From Helopsaltes ochotensis (Eukaryota; Chordata; Aves; Passeriformes; Locustellidae): a stretch of DNA of 64,000 bases. Under the pieces are notes generated by a model, which saw only the letters and a program-made list of their open reading frames with translations, was not told the DNA's origin and ran no database searches. The number at the start of each line of letters is the position of its first letter. Position 1 is the stretch's first letter. The position numbers and the translations under genes are program-made. The DNA lies in the NCBI GenBank assembly GCA_013400155.1, contig VXBM01000022.1, positions 2,506,464 through 2,570,463 of the forward strand. The letters are read 5' to 3'. This document shows, one piece after another, positions 22,316 through 36,099 of the stretch.

Positions 22316-22589
22316 AAAACTGCTTCAATAGGTTGTTAGCTCCATCACTGAACTGTAGAACACCAGCCCAGGAGAACGGGCTCCTGTGCTGACGACACAG
22401 AACAGAAATTATTGTACTGGGGAGTTAACTCCCACCTGGAAAACAAGATTTGCTAGAATAAAGGAACAAATTTTCTTGTCTGTAGGAAAGCGATGCACTT
22501 ACTCACTGATGTAACTCAACCTTTGCAATGTAACTTTATTTATAATCTCAAAGTTGAAAAAAAAAAAACTTGTGAAAAGACAAGAGATC

Positions 22590-22616
22590 TGTGTGTGTGT
22601 GTGTGTGTGTGTGTGT
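22590..22616. repeat. (TG)n microsatellite, about 13 units
   Basis: Uninterrupted TG dinucleotides, a candidate polymorphic marker and possible Z-DNA former. It explains the poly-HT stretch in minus-strand open frames here. Confidence 0.95.
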
Positions 22617-24504
22617 TCCATAAACTGAACTAATGTGATCATATTGCCAAGATTCATAGTGACCTGAACTAAAGGTAGACAACTCATGTGTAAGTCTGTG
22701 GTTCAAGCTTATGGGTAACAGAAGACCTGATGAATGTTTTAATGGGGGAAAAAAATCAGTAAGACAGACTGATTGTGAAATCATAATTAAAAAAAGGCAA
22801 AATTAAAATTCATGTGGCACCCTGAATGTGTGCAAAATTCACTTATTTACATGTAAATGAGGCAGACAGAGAAAAAGCAATGAGCAGGAGAGAGATAATC
22901 CTGACTAGTCTTTCCTGTCAAGCATCTTTCAGTGTACAACTGCACTGAAATCTTTAAGTCAGGGATTAGGGATTCTACCTTTGCTCTAATGTTTAAATTC
23001 TGGATATCCATAAGATTATCTTTCATTAGAATTTTGCTCAGCATTTCCCTCATGATTGAGATGTCACTCAGATTGTATGGGATTGATCCCCAGTGTGTCA
23101 TTTGCCTACCTTACTGGGAATTAAGTGGTAAAGAAATTAAAAAAATTAGTATGAACTAGCTTTGTTGCAAAAATAAAAAGAGTTTTTAGGCTCCTGAGTT
23201 TCATCAGCTCCCAAGTTTCATCAATAGATGATGGGGACTCTCTTGCCTTCTATGCCTTGACAATTTCCTCTGAGATTTCTGAGCATGAATTCAAAGCCAA
23301 AGCTCTACAGAAGATCTACTGCAGCCAGAAATCTGTATGAATATGACTTTACAAAATATCTTGGGAGGCTGAATAATCTTGCTGCAGGACAAAGGCAGAA
23401 AAAAAAAAGTCAGTTGATTTGGAGTGAGGAATATTTACATAGTACTTGATCTTTGTTATTTTAAAACAGCTACAAAATATGATTCATAGAAAACTAGGAC
23501 TGGATTGCCAATCAGTTAGTCTAACATCTTCCAGATTCTAGAACACATGTTACATAGTCTTGTAAATAAAATGATCACTTTACCGTCAGAATTTTGTTGC
23601 ATTTTTTCCTATTCAAATCACACTGAATGTATTAACATTAAACTATATAAATTTACAAAAAATTTAAATATGTCCTGATGCTGGTGTCTTTTTCTTTAAG
23701 GGCTATCAAATAACCACAAAATCTTTCTGAGTCTGATTCTATTTGGACTCTTATTTTAATGCAAAAGCAAATATAAAGGGAAGATCAGTGACTTGATAAG
23801 GACCACAGAAGAGTTTGTAAACTGTAGCGGAGAAGGGAAATCTTGGAATATTGGTTTCCAGCCTCCTTCTCTTATTGAAGTGAATATCTGAGTAAATATA
23901 TACATTTAATGATGTGAGATTTATGTGCCAAGATAAAGAGATTGTACTGGAAATGAAGCGGTACTTTAAAATATTGCACTGTCAAAAAGAAAGCTGAGGA
24001 AGACTTCATTTCAGTGAATGAAGATACAACAGTATCTTGTTGAGGTACAACAGTGTTTGTGTAAAAACAGAACACAAGTCCTTTTTTAAATTTAATGGAT
24101 AGTTTGTCGAAAACCCATTTGATTGTGGAAAACATCCTGTCACATATCCTGTCGCAGATGGAAAACTATTCTATTGGAAGTAGAAGTGAGCCCACAGAAA
24201 CACTTCTTTTGAAAACAAATTGTAACTGGCAATTACAACAAGAGGATATTGGTAGTATTTCTGAAGGTAAAAGGTATCCCAGAGTACATAAAAAAAGGAG
24301 CATGTGCATTTAGCTTCTGTTTATCCTGTGAAAAGGCTTTTCAGAAACGTGACCTCTTAAGAGAGTTTTGTTTTGCACAAACCACTCTAGAAACAACCAG
24401 AACAGAGCAGCAGCCTAGAACAAAGCTGCTTCTCGCTCATGCAGTGTGAAAGGATTGCTCCCCTGCCTTTATTTGAGGCCCCTTAGGAAGCCTACAGGAT
24501 GCTG

Positions 24505-24539
24505 GTTGCTAGGCAACGCCCAAAGCTGTGGTGTATATA
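24505..24539 (+). promoter_or_regulatory. RFX X-box palindrome with TATA-like sequence downstream
   Basis: GTTGCTAGGCAAC (24505-24517) is a perfect palindromic X-box: GTTGC and GCAAC half-sites with a 3-base spacer, the form bound by RFX factors. TATATA begins at 24534, 17 bases later. The flanking sequence contains TAATTATT-type homeodomain sites. It could be a distal enhancer or the promoter of an unannotated transcript. Function is inferred. Confidence 0.5.
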
Positions 24540-27500
24540 GCATTAGGTATTAATTATTGCCATGGGCCTTTGCTGTGGAAGATCCTGAAATTATGCCATT
24601 AGACACATCATAGGATAAGTAATTTTTCATTCTGATGGACAAGCATTATTAATCTGCAAAAAATTCAGAATTTGATAAATTGTTCAAAGGTGATTGACTG
24701 TGCCAAGTCTAATATTTGTTTTTTTGTTCTGATGCTGTTTTGTAATTGCAGCAAAGGGATTTGAACAACAATATGGTTACAGTAAGCTGTTTAAAGGTTC
24801 TGAACTAGAATATGACTTAATTTGTTTCCCTGATTAAAGTGCCTAGCTCTTAACTGACCTTTACCAACACTTTATTTTGAGTATTTCAGGTCAGTAGTTG
24901 AGCTAAAAAAGAAAGCCTTAGAACATGAAAGTGGTAAAACAAAATATGTAATAGCAGCTGCATGTGGCAACATAGAAACAAACAATCCAAGAAATTAAAT
25001 CTTGTGAAAGAGGCAAGTTTTAGTCTGATAGTGTCTACCATGTGATAAGTTTCTGCATATCATTGATGACACTGGCTTGTATTTATGGGAGAGGAGAGCT
25101 GCTCTTCCTTCTCTAGCCTTGCCTATCTAGCTAGTTGTGACAAGCATAATGGGGTGTGTTCATGGTACATTCTGCTTTTAAGGGGATGAATACTGAGAAT
25201 GGTTATACCCCATGAAATTAGGCAGGGTAGCCTAGAAGTTACTCTTGTTACTGCAAAGGAAAATGGAAGTCACACTAAGGCAAGTCATTTCCAAAGGTGA
25301 AAACATAAAAGGCAGCGTACTGGAAATTCCTGTGAAGTGACAGTGAGAAACTGTAACCAATGTCCAAGAAAATAAATTACTGTCTCAGGACATGAACTGA
25401 GTAATAAGAAAATTAGAGAAAGAAATTCTTGAACTTTTATCAATTAGTGCAAGTAAAACGAGTGCTAATTATTTTCCAGTTGAAGAAAGAAAATGAGACT
25501 GTGGGTGGAGAGGCTCAAAGAGACACTAATAAGAGGTTGTGTGACTGAAAATCTATGTACATACAAGGATGCCTTCTCCCGCATCTTGGATACACTGATA
25601 TTTGTGCAGAAGGAGCATGAAATGTAGCAACTGGGAACAGAAACACTTTGGCTTATGTGACCTGTAGATGCAGCACATGTTAGAGGATAAAAGCTCCCAC
25701 TCTGTTTCCTGAGCTGGGTCTTTTTAGATGGATATGTGGCAGAAAACTGCCATGAATATTGACGTTGAAAAATTTGCCATGGGATGCTTCATGAATTGGA
25801 ACACCAGTCAGACTGATAATGTGCTGCCTCAAATACCCATAGAGCATGCTAGCCAGCAAACTTATCAGGTAGGCAACAAAAATGATAAAATTGGGAAATG
25901 ACTAAATGCGTCTTCTTCCAGTGAAGAAGTCCAGACATTCAATTTCAATCAAATGAGGGCAGAAGGCAGGAAAATTACACAGCTATCCTCCATGACTGTT
26001 CTCAGCTGCAAAATATTACTGCCCACTTGTTCAGGCCACTGGCTGTTTTTCTTTTCACTGCTTTCAACTTGAAAGGTTTGAGGAGCAGTAATTTCATTCA
26101 CAATGATAGATACACAACTGAGACAAAATTACTATCCTTTGGCCATTCACAGTGATAAATATTCTTTTTTGGAAGCTAAACTAACATTTTCTGAACCCTG
26201 TTTTTCAAGCATTGCATATTACTGATAGTGTGTGCACTTTTTAATGAAGTGCTATGCTAGGGAAATCAGTTATTTTTCAAATGAAAAGATTGTTCCACAA
26301 AGGCATACTGAAGGCAGAGAAATGAAGAAATTAAATTAATGTTCCTAAATGAGAAATTTTATAATTTTATAATGTAATTTTTAAATGAATGTGAATGCAT
26401 ATGTTGCTAAAATCCTATTGTTCAAACAGATTTAGAAATATCTTTTTTTCAGCAGAGCGTTTCCTTTGATAGCCCTTCCAAAGCAGGTGGATTTTCTGTC
26501 ACTGCCAAGTTCTGAGGAGCCAAGATGTACTGTATGATAGCAACCCCAAATTTCAGGTGGGCTCAGGATATGCGTCTGTACGAGAGCCCAACCAATGCAA
26601 TTTGTTTATATGACAGAATTCACACAGCAACCTACAAATAAGTGTGACTCACATCCTGTCTTATTTGCAATAAGACTTTTGACTACAAGTTCCAATCTTA
26701 TAAATCTTCATAAAAACCTCCTCCTCTTTCCTGATATCTGTTTGATCAATGTGTTCATCTTTTCTCTTGCTCTTCAGATTTGAAACATTAGATAAATGAC
26801 CACGGTATTTATGTGTATTGATTTTCTCTATTTTTCTTATATTTCAGGGTATTACTTTGAATTACTTTGCACCATTTCAAGTCATTTGATACAGTGAAAT
26901 GGGCCTGAAGTTATTTATTTCCAGTTGTGTCTTGTTTACTTCATTAATTTTTTGCTAGAAATAGCTTGTATTTGTTTTATGATTCTTTGATCAGAACTTT
27001 TCATTAGTCAGCTATTGCATTTAGTTACATACTTTAACTAAAATTATCATCTCATTTCCACTTCAGTGTCTGTCTGTGATAGTGTTATGCTTAATTCAGT
27101 TGTCTTCAACAATGTTTTCTCTCACACCCAGATTTGTAAAGAGACCTGTTGCCTGATTGTCCAGCAGTCTAGAAGCTGGCTTTGGAGGTGCCCAAATCCA
27201 GCAGCAAAATCACTTAAGGTTAGGAATTTACACTTATGAACTTAGTTATTTTGTGAAAGAGAGAGCAGGGGCAGAGCTTTTTAAGATTTGAAGCCTCAGT
27301 CCCATTTTGTTGATATGAAGTTCAGAGAACCTGAACACAGACTGTTCTAAGTGTAGAGAGATAGCACCTTCTTCTGTATCCTTGAAGTTTGTCAGAGTAA
27401 ATGTAATAAAATTTTGTATTTCGTGGAGATCAGACTCTTGGATGTTGTATAAAATGAACAACCAAATGAATGAACTGCCAACGCATGCCAGCTGCATGCC

Positions 27501-30500
27501 TGCTGACCTGCAATGTGCTTAAGCCCAGAACTGTATTTTTCAGTGACCTATTAGAAAACAAAACAAAACCAACCCAACAAAAAACCTATCAAGCATTTCA
27601 ATTCAGTGTTCCATGGTACTGGGAAATAAGAGCTTAAACCACTTGTTCCCTCTAGTTCACTTTTTCTGAGGGCTTTATAGAAGGTTAAGCTGTTATTTAA
27701 CAAAAAGAATCATTCTTGCACAGCTCAGCAGCAATATTAGAACAAGAAAGGTATCATTTGTTCCATGAGCTGAGAGGAACATAAATGCAAATAATAACTC
27801 CCAGCTGCCCTGAAAATCCTGAAATAAACATTTTTCTTCTCATCAGGAATGTTGCTCTGAGATGAGGCCTTGTAAAGTCCTTAAGTGTGTTTCTAATGGA
27901 TGTACCTTTAATAAAACCACCAGGATCATTGGTGGTAGGGGTAAAGACGGACTCAGGTTCAAAATCAAATAACCTTCTGTGAGATTTCAAGTTTATTTCA
28001 GGTTTATATTAACCGAAGTGAAAGAATCATAACATTCAGTAGCTGAACCTCAATTTCTGTCCCTGCAAACTCATTAGCCCCACCCCCCTCAATTGATGTT
28101 ACTGAAAAATAAGAGCACAGTGACCATTAAGGAATTCACTCGCATTCATATATATCCACCATCATAACAAAACTTTACCTTTTTTCTAGTTGTCTTCCAT
28201 TGATATGGAAGCATTTTCTACTTGCTTGAATTTCTTTTGCAAAGGCTTAACTCAAGATATTCTAGAATTCCAATGCTTTTATTGAAAACATGATTTAAAA
28301 GCAGAGGAAGTCACACGTAATTAAATATACTGTCTGAACAACATCCGTGTTTTCATACTCAGTCATAGCTAAGCTACACCAGTGCATTTTGTATTATTTG
28401 TACTGTATTCAAGAACAATGAATAATTTCTGGGGAAAGTTTTGTTTTCATTTACTAGCTGTCCCATTCAGTGACAGAAATTCTTCTTGAAATCCCTCCTT
28501 GTTTGGAAACAGAGGCCTCCTTCATTATGTACACTCATAATCCAAGATCCAAGAGAACAAAAAAATCCTTATAGTACCTACTGAAGGCTAAAAAGACAGA
28601 TTGGTGTAGACAATTGTGAACTGTTTGCAGAATGTAGAATTAGAAAAGCTCATTTGTCTGATTTAAAGCTGCCTACTTAAAAGGTAGATCAGAACATGAG
28701 ATCTGCCCTGTGCTATACACGTGTTAGGGAAAATAATAGCTAGGACTTTGAATAAAGGGAAACAGCAGTAGTGGATTTTCTGAAGACTTTTTTAGCCTTA
28801 TTTTTCCCCTTTCTTTTTCTTGTTAAGCCCCTGGTTTAGTTTTCAGGGCCCTATACTTGTGCTTTTGTACAACTAGCAAGCTCTGACTTTTTAACTTCTG
28901 TATCTTCTAGATTTTTGTTGCTGAGTGCTGTACTGAAATTGTCTTGCTTTTCCACCTATTTTCCTAATTAGTGTTTACTCATGCTCTGCTTTCCCAACAT
29001 AATGGCACATTAATAAGCAGGAACACAGTACAGTTTGTCAGACTGTTCTAAATATTCTGGCCATTTTAGAAACTTGTTGGTCTCATTGGCTGCATATAAA
29101 TATAACGACCTACATGATGCAGGAATGAAAGAAATGCAGTTGAAAATAATGCGCTCACTGACGTAAGTAAACCATGACTGATAGGAAATGAACCTACACT
29201 AGTAGTGCCCAGATCACTATAGAAACAGAATAATCTTGTGGCAAAATTCAAAATGCTAATCAACTGAAGAGAGGCACAATGTCTGCGAGTGCAACAGAGA
29301 AGGAAAGCAGCTACCAATGCCCCTGCTAATAAGGTAGTAAGGAATCCCATCACTTAAAATGCCATACCAATATTTATGCTTTGTAACTACACAAGGGTGG
29401 AACTGAAGAATATAAAGCTTTTCATGTTGGAATTACAGTCACTCACCCTTCTGTATTATTTCACTTCTACTATCACAAAGCAAGTATTGTAAACTTTATG
29501 TGATTCTCTGGAGACGTTTGTGTGGTTCCTCTGTGTATATCTGGGTTAAACTCTAAATCCACTTTGAATGTGGGACACTCATCCTCCTGTGCTTCCCTGT
29601 CACATGACATAATGGGAAAAGTCCTGTGTCCTGTATGGAAATGAAAAGATCTGCTCTCTGAACTTCAGTGGTGATCCATTCAAATGTGATATAATTGAGT
29701 GAAAGAAAGACAGATTTTTAAAATCTGAAAAGGACAATGGATATTTTTCCCAAGAGTTTTGATAATTTCATCTGGCAGATCATAAAATCACCAGAAATAC
29801 AAGGTATATATTCAGGAGGTTGCTTCAGAGGAAGATCAGTCAGAACAATGTAGAAGAAAGTGAATAGACTGAATAGAGGTGAAGCCACATTTTAGAAAAA
29901 GAAGAGGGATCTAAGCTTAGGAAGTCTGAGGGAAAACCGAAGAACAAAATACGTGCTAGTATTTTGTTGTTTTAAGTAATAAGTAAAGGTCAATTGTAAA
30001 ACAGGGTTCCAATCAGAATGAACTCCTGGAAAAGGAGAACTGGGAAGTCAGAGAGAGCTGCCAATAGCTTTGGAGCTCTAGAGCATGTATACTAAAATGT
30101 CTTTACAAGAAGGTTTAGCAGACACAAAGGAATTGTTTCAGAGAAGTTAAAGACAGACACTGTGCTGACCATACTTGCTCTGAGTTAACCTGGATATTCT
30201 CCACTTAATTTTCTAGTGCAAGCATCTTGACTTCTTCGGTAATGGAACACTATGAAATTAAGAATTAATGCTAGAAAACCATCATTAATTTCTGTTGAAA
30301 TATTTTTTTCCATATGTCGAAGGACACATCTTCACTATCTCCTAATAATAACAACTTTCAGTGATGGGTAAAGTTACATCTTTAAATAAGAAGAGCAAAG
30401 ACCCTTTGTTAGTTAGATGCACTGGGCCCAGTGAAGGGACCATTATCTGCTACACAAACAGCCTGTCAGTACACAGACTGGTGTATGAAATAGAACATTG

Positions 30501-31050
30501 CTCATGCTTTCATCTTACTCTTCCATCCTCTCCTATGCTTATCTGGGTTCCAAATTTAATGAGAGTTAGATCTTTTCAAAGCGAGAGAATGCTGATGGGC
30601 CTCTATCACTCACATGTGGCTGAGCTTTCCAGGTGGCCAGAAGGAGTTCACAGAGGTTTGAGCAAACAACTGGAGACACAACTGCTCTTCCTTCACTGTA
30701 CAATAAAGATAGATATCAGCCAAGTTCTGGCCAAATGTGAAGAGAATACAGGTTGGAAAAAAAGTTCCCTTTATATAATCTAATTTGATATAATAACAGT
30801 ATTATTTCTAGTGCACTGCATAGAATATTATCATTTTGGACATAAAGTATGATTATTTCATTATGGTCTGAGTTGTCTTCAGAGAAGTGATGGGGTAATC
30901 TTCTATACAGGTAGTCTGTACAATTACCTGTCTTTTTATTCCTTATGTAGAAAAGCCATTACAGTATATTTGCCTGATGACATTACCATGGAAGTGAGGA
31001 ATGCCCACTCAACTGCTTTTTCACTTTACTGATCTATTTACCTTTTAAAT

Positions 31051-31090
31051 GAATTGTTGGGAGAGTGAATTGTTGGGAATGAATTGTTGA
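31051..31090. repeat. Short direct repeat GAATTGTTGGGA, three copies
   Basis: Two exact 12-base copies (31051-31062 and 31067-31078) and a partial third (31081-31090), with irregular spacing of 4 and 2 bases. Probably local slippage. Confidence 0.75.
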
Positions 31091-34000
31091 AAGGCAGGGT
31101 GAACAACGGCCAGCACTACGATATCATTTATGCACAGTGCTGAGGGACAGTATTTCAGTGTGGAAAACAATAATGGCTAGTGGTCCTATGACTTGACTTC
31201 CAATTACCCAGCATGAAGCTCATCACTCGAACTGAATCAGAAAAGATGCCTGCCCACATCATCCTGTTAAATCTGATACTATTAAATCTAATAATTGCAA
31301 GTCTAGGATTGCTTCCAAGTAATTTTGCTTAATGATCTTAAACTCAGTGGAAGGGATGTCCACCTGTTGCTTAATTATTTAATATTTTAAAGGACATGTG
31401 CATAATGCAGCAGCTTATCTGCCCATCAGTACAACTCAGCAGGAATATAACTGTCTAATTGTTCTGTGCTGCTTTCCCTTTTGGCTTATGACTCCAAGCA
31501 AGGCTATTACAGCCTTCTAGGACACTGAACCTGTTCAGAGAGGGAACCACAATCACATTCTGTAATTCACCTGCCCATGCAGATTACCTTCACTGGCAAA
31601 ACAAATCAGTACACAAAAAGTAAAACATCTCACTGCACTGAGAGTGGCATGTAGAAGCACTGATTTTAACCTAGCTGTTCTGTAATCATGCTTGCAAGCC
31701 TGATATTATCAAATTTTTGTACATGCACAAATCTGTGTTTATACATCTACATACAAACTTGCAAGTTCTATGTGTATATCTCAAAAATCTGAAGATCAAA
31801 AAAGCTTGCTCTTGATGACAGGGCTGGGAAGACAAGTTTTGCTGATTTTTATATATCACACATCATACAGATGAGTGATCCAATCATAAACCTTTGTGTA
31901 TTTTGTATTTTGATATAAACACTATATATTAAAAATCTAAAATTTATAAACTGCTATAGACTTGGATATGAATCCCTCTGGATTCACTCCTCTGGATGTT
32001 CAAGTGGTGATGCAGATTCTGTATGAATGACAATATTACGGGTCTATTCCAGCATTAAGGGATGTATTTTTTCTTGTTTCCTCAGATGTTTTTGAAAAAG
32101 TTCTATTTCAGTCAGATAAGGTGTGAGGAGGACTGAGAATTCTGCAAGTCTGGAAAATCATTTCCTGTTGTGTTCTTCCATACTCTTGTTTCAGATGCAT
32201 GGAAATTAGGAAGCAATGTAGTTACACAAATTAAGACAACAGAGAATCAACCCATAAAATCAAAAAGGAAATGCAATGATCTGGGTGAAAGCTAGTCACA
32301 CAACATAAAAGGTATGCAATGTAGTCCCAGATTGACTTGTCTGAACAAGGAAAATAAAAAATTATTGTTTCATTTGACATTTCTGGGATCCCTTTGAATC
32401 AGCATTGTTGGAGTTGTTCCTGAACTTGTTACTGGGTTTTCTTAGTCCTGCCTGCTTAACAGCAGGAAGGCCCATACTGCAAGCTCAGTTGTCTGAGTTC
32501 TGTTGGGACTTCCAAACCACGGACTCTTTCTCACTTCAGAAGTTCTGGTAAGTATGGTAATGCAGATAATCCACAGCCAGTGGAACTGGTGAAGCTAGGT
32601 TTCTTACAGGTCTGTGTAGTATATGTGAATTAAGCATATCCTTTAGAATACTCTCACCACAAAACACTCAGCACAGCCTAATTTCCCTTTGCCTCACTGC
32701 TGGGATACCGGTCATCCTCCTAGCTTCCCCTGCACCACACGCTGCCTCCTCCCGAAGCCCTGTGCCCTCTCCTCACACCACAGCAGTTCCCCAGCCTGCT
32801 GGCACTACTATAGCTCTTCCCACATCACCACTTCGCACAAGCCCAAACTGTTTTTTCTACTTTTAGCTGTATAAAATAGCTGTATTTAACCTGGTAAAAT
32901 GTGGATGCTAACTGGCCAGTCAGGACATGCCTGCTGATTGCCCAGCTGGATGCTGCTAGAAGGATCATGTTGAATTCTCTCTGCCCTTACCTCAGAGAAA
33001 GCAACCATCTGAATTTGGTTGCTGCTCTGGTCTTACACACATGGGAGGGAAATAAGGAGATCTTGCTTTTCAACAGCTGCTGGAGCCCAAGCAAGGCTTC
33101 TAAGATTGGGAAGAAGTCTTTTCCTGTGTTGTGGTTGAGAGCTAGGACAAGTTATGACAAAACCGTAAAATATATACTAATAAAGACGTTCTATGACATT
33201 TCAAGTTACATTCATATTTTCGCCTGAAACTAAAGAATCAAATTTTCCATTATAAGTGAACCTTGAGGATAATTTCACTATTTTTACTGATGAATAACTC
33301 TATCTCCCTTTTCCTTTCGTATTTCTTTTCCTTCTTTGTGTATTTTACTTCCTGCTGTCTATTCATGATCTGAGCAGAACTCTGACATGTGAATTTAAGG
33401 GATGATTTTTCTGTTCCTTGTTCTTATATCTTCTTCTAGATCTGAGACACCATACTAAAGGATTTGCATTTAGAAACTAGAACATCCCTTTGAGTGTGAA
33501 TGCATAGCATAAACCTGGCACTCCTGCTTTCATTTCTACTGTTACTGAAGAAAGTTTCTGAACTTACTGTGAACTTTGTGGATGTTAAGGGAGCTCTTTA
33601 GAGCTCTTTTTAAAAAAATGTCATCTGTAACAAGTGGAAATAGTCAAATGGTCATCAAAATATTACTCTAAGATTTATTGGCATATACAAAAGGAAGAAA
33701 ACATTTCAAAAATAAAAACTATCACTTGGCTTCCAGAGAAACAGATGGACATGAATTACACAACTAACTAGAATGAAAACTAGACCCCAATGTGAATTAA
33801 ATGCTGGTGGGATGAAAATGAAGCGGGTTTTTTTTTTCCTGAAGTGAGAAAACAGTCCTACTTATAATGGAAAATTATTCACTCTGTACTGCAGTGTAAG
33901 ACAAAATCTATCACACTGGAAGAAGATATTACTAGACTGCAAAAATACATGGTCTCCCCAGAAGAATGGACCGTCTCACTGAAGGGAGAGCAACAAATAA

Positions 34001-36065
34001 AATTTGAACTTCAGCAGTTTTGGACAAAAGGAGAATGCTTTCAGTATTTACATATTTAAAACTTTTGCTGAACTCATGGAACAAGTAAAAGAAATTGTTT
34101 CAGTTTGTGCTATAGTTACAAATTATATTTTTTTATTGTAAACTTGCTATGAGATTTCATTACATTTTTGTCTCAATAGATCTTTCTGTTATCACTGCCA
34201 TTGAGTTTTCCAAGTGTCATTTTTTCCTATAGAATCTATCACTTCATCTTTGGTTTCCAAGGGCAAGTTCTGCAATAAAATTGAAATTGCTAAATATCAA
34301 TTAATTCCCACAGAAATTATTTAAGTATTATTTCTATCACTGTAAGCCACAGAGATCTCAGATGGGACTGAGTAGGTATTGTGTTAGATATTATCTAAGT
34401 TTAATATTCTAAACCATATTAATCTAGCACAATAGAGAATGGGCTACTTTATAAAGCATCTGCTATTCTGCAATAATCAGACTTCTTGTAAGTGTAGAGA
34501 AAGGTCTATTTGTTCAATGTGCTTGGGGCAGATGAGCTGCTCTAAGTTTCCAGTGAACTGCAGGAAAATTTCTTTATTCTTTTTGGGCAGGCAGCTGGTG
34601 TAGTGCAGCAAATTGTCAGCTGTATTTTTCTACCCATTGGCAAGCACACTTGATTTTTACAAACCTACAATATTGATGTTTGGGCTCTCATTTATTGATA
34701 TTACTTGACTTGGGGATGACACAGATTATTACTGACATTAATTTTAAAGAACAGCACAAATTAACAAGACTCTTTCTCCAAAGGGGTTATATAGTCTAAA
34801 TAAACAGATGTACTTGGAGAAATTAAATATCTTTTTTATTTACCAGATACAAGTGGAACATGAAGATTAAGAACTAAAATCTCTTTCTATGCAGGTCAGT
34901 GGGAATTTTGCCAGTAACAGCAACTGGATTAGGCTTTTACCCACACGGACGATACTGCAGTGGTACAGTAGAGACAGGAACTGAGTGCAGGTTTGCTAAA
35001 TTCTGGAACAGCAAAGGAAGTGTGGGAACACTTCTTTTGATTGGAGTTTGGTAAGTACGTGAGCTCTGTACTCTACTGTACACCATGAAATGAACATTTA
35101 TGTATATCAGTGTATACAACTGTTTCCATACCAGAACTGATATTTAGAAGTCGGAAAAGTGCCTTGGGGAAGGTGTCTTTGCTTCGGGAGGACCAGATTA
35201 CCATTTTAATGATCACTCCAGCAATTTCATCAGGGTTCAACTGCAATGCATTTTTTTACCATCTGATTCTAATCAATCTTTGTGTGGCACCATGCCTACC
35301 ATACACAGGTTCCCTGCTATAAAATGACATGTTACTGCACAGTGGCTACTCATTATTTCAGTCACTGTGTCCTCACAATGTCAGGCAGTGCCTAGGGGAG
35401 TCTTATAAATGTATGTGCAACTGGGAGAAGCATGGTGTTTGCAATGGTCTTCACTTCATTGCAGCTGGCTGTGGTGGATTTATACACGTTCCCCACATTT
35501 TAACCTCATTTGAGCATCACAGAAACCATTATTTTAGCAGAAGAATGACCACCACCCTGTGGCACATAACTTAGGGTGGGGAATGAAGAGCAGCAGGACA
35601 CAGTACTGATAGAGGGAAGGGTGATGCTAGTGGAGCAACACTATTCACCTTTTCTGGGCAGGCTTTTTATTTTTACAGGGGACCATATGGTTAATGCAAA
35701 AAGTTAAAGAAAAGAAGTTCCCTTACAAAGATACACACTACACACTGTGTTTGTCTATGAGTGCTACAAGCATTATAGAGGTTAGAATTTTATCTTAGAG
35801 CCCCTTAGTCATGATTACAATAAAATCATCACCCAACTCAAATATGCAAAATCTAATATTTCTAGAATTTCAAGTACTGCAGACTGAGAAATCGAAAGAG
35901 AAACCCCAAAACTATAGAGCAGTCACCTACATGTTAGACAAAAGGCTAAATGCAATGCATGCTTTGTGAGAAGGGGAAGCATAAATAGGAACAACGCATA
36001 ATATGCAGAGAACTGTCCTTTTTGCTAGTAGAGTTGTACATCTAATCAGTCTATAAATAGTGAAA

Positions 36066-36099
36066 CTCACAAATATTGTGAGATTCACAAATAGTGAAT
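36066..36099. repeat. Two adjacent mini-hairpins
   Basis: CTCACAA-ATA-TTGTGAG (36066-36082) is followed directly by ATTCAC-AAATA-GTGAAT (36083-36099). Both are perfect inverted repeats and share the core TCACAAATA. They look like a tandem duplication of a palindromic unit. Confidence 0.85.

Larger units (their letters stand above)
16966..22580. other. Upstream intergenic DNA, no gene recognised
   Basis: AT-rich sequence beyond the CpG island. The minus-strand open frame at 16962-17399 (145 codons, rich in Ser, Gly and Pro) has no recognisable domain. Between about 18900 and 19690 some minus-strand segments look coding-like but are broken by stops. I could not name a parent gene. Local repeats are described separately. 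Confidence 0.7.
22617..36055. other. Intergenic DNA, no gene recognised
   Basis: AT-rich sequence without convincing exons. The longest open frame, 30361-30783 on the plus strand (140 codons), has no recognisable motif and its length fits chance. An X-box site at 24505 and a conserved-looking stretch at 31380-31620 are the notable local features. No LTR, tRNA or snRNA could be identified. Confidence 0.7.

Noticed and set aside
22499..22784. Open frames with HTHTHT runs
   Set aside because: They come from translation of the TG microsatellite, without protein-like flanks.
29158..29171. CRE-like TGACGTAA next to a GTAAACC forkhead-type site
   Set aside because: Both are short motifs expected by chance many times in 64 kb, with no promoter context.
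33597..33612. GAGCTCTTT repeated twice, resembling a palindrome
   Set aside because: On checking it is only a short direct repeat, not a true inverted repeat.
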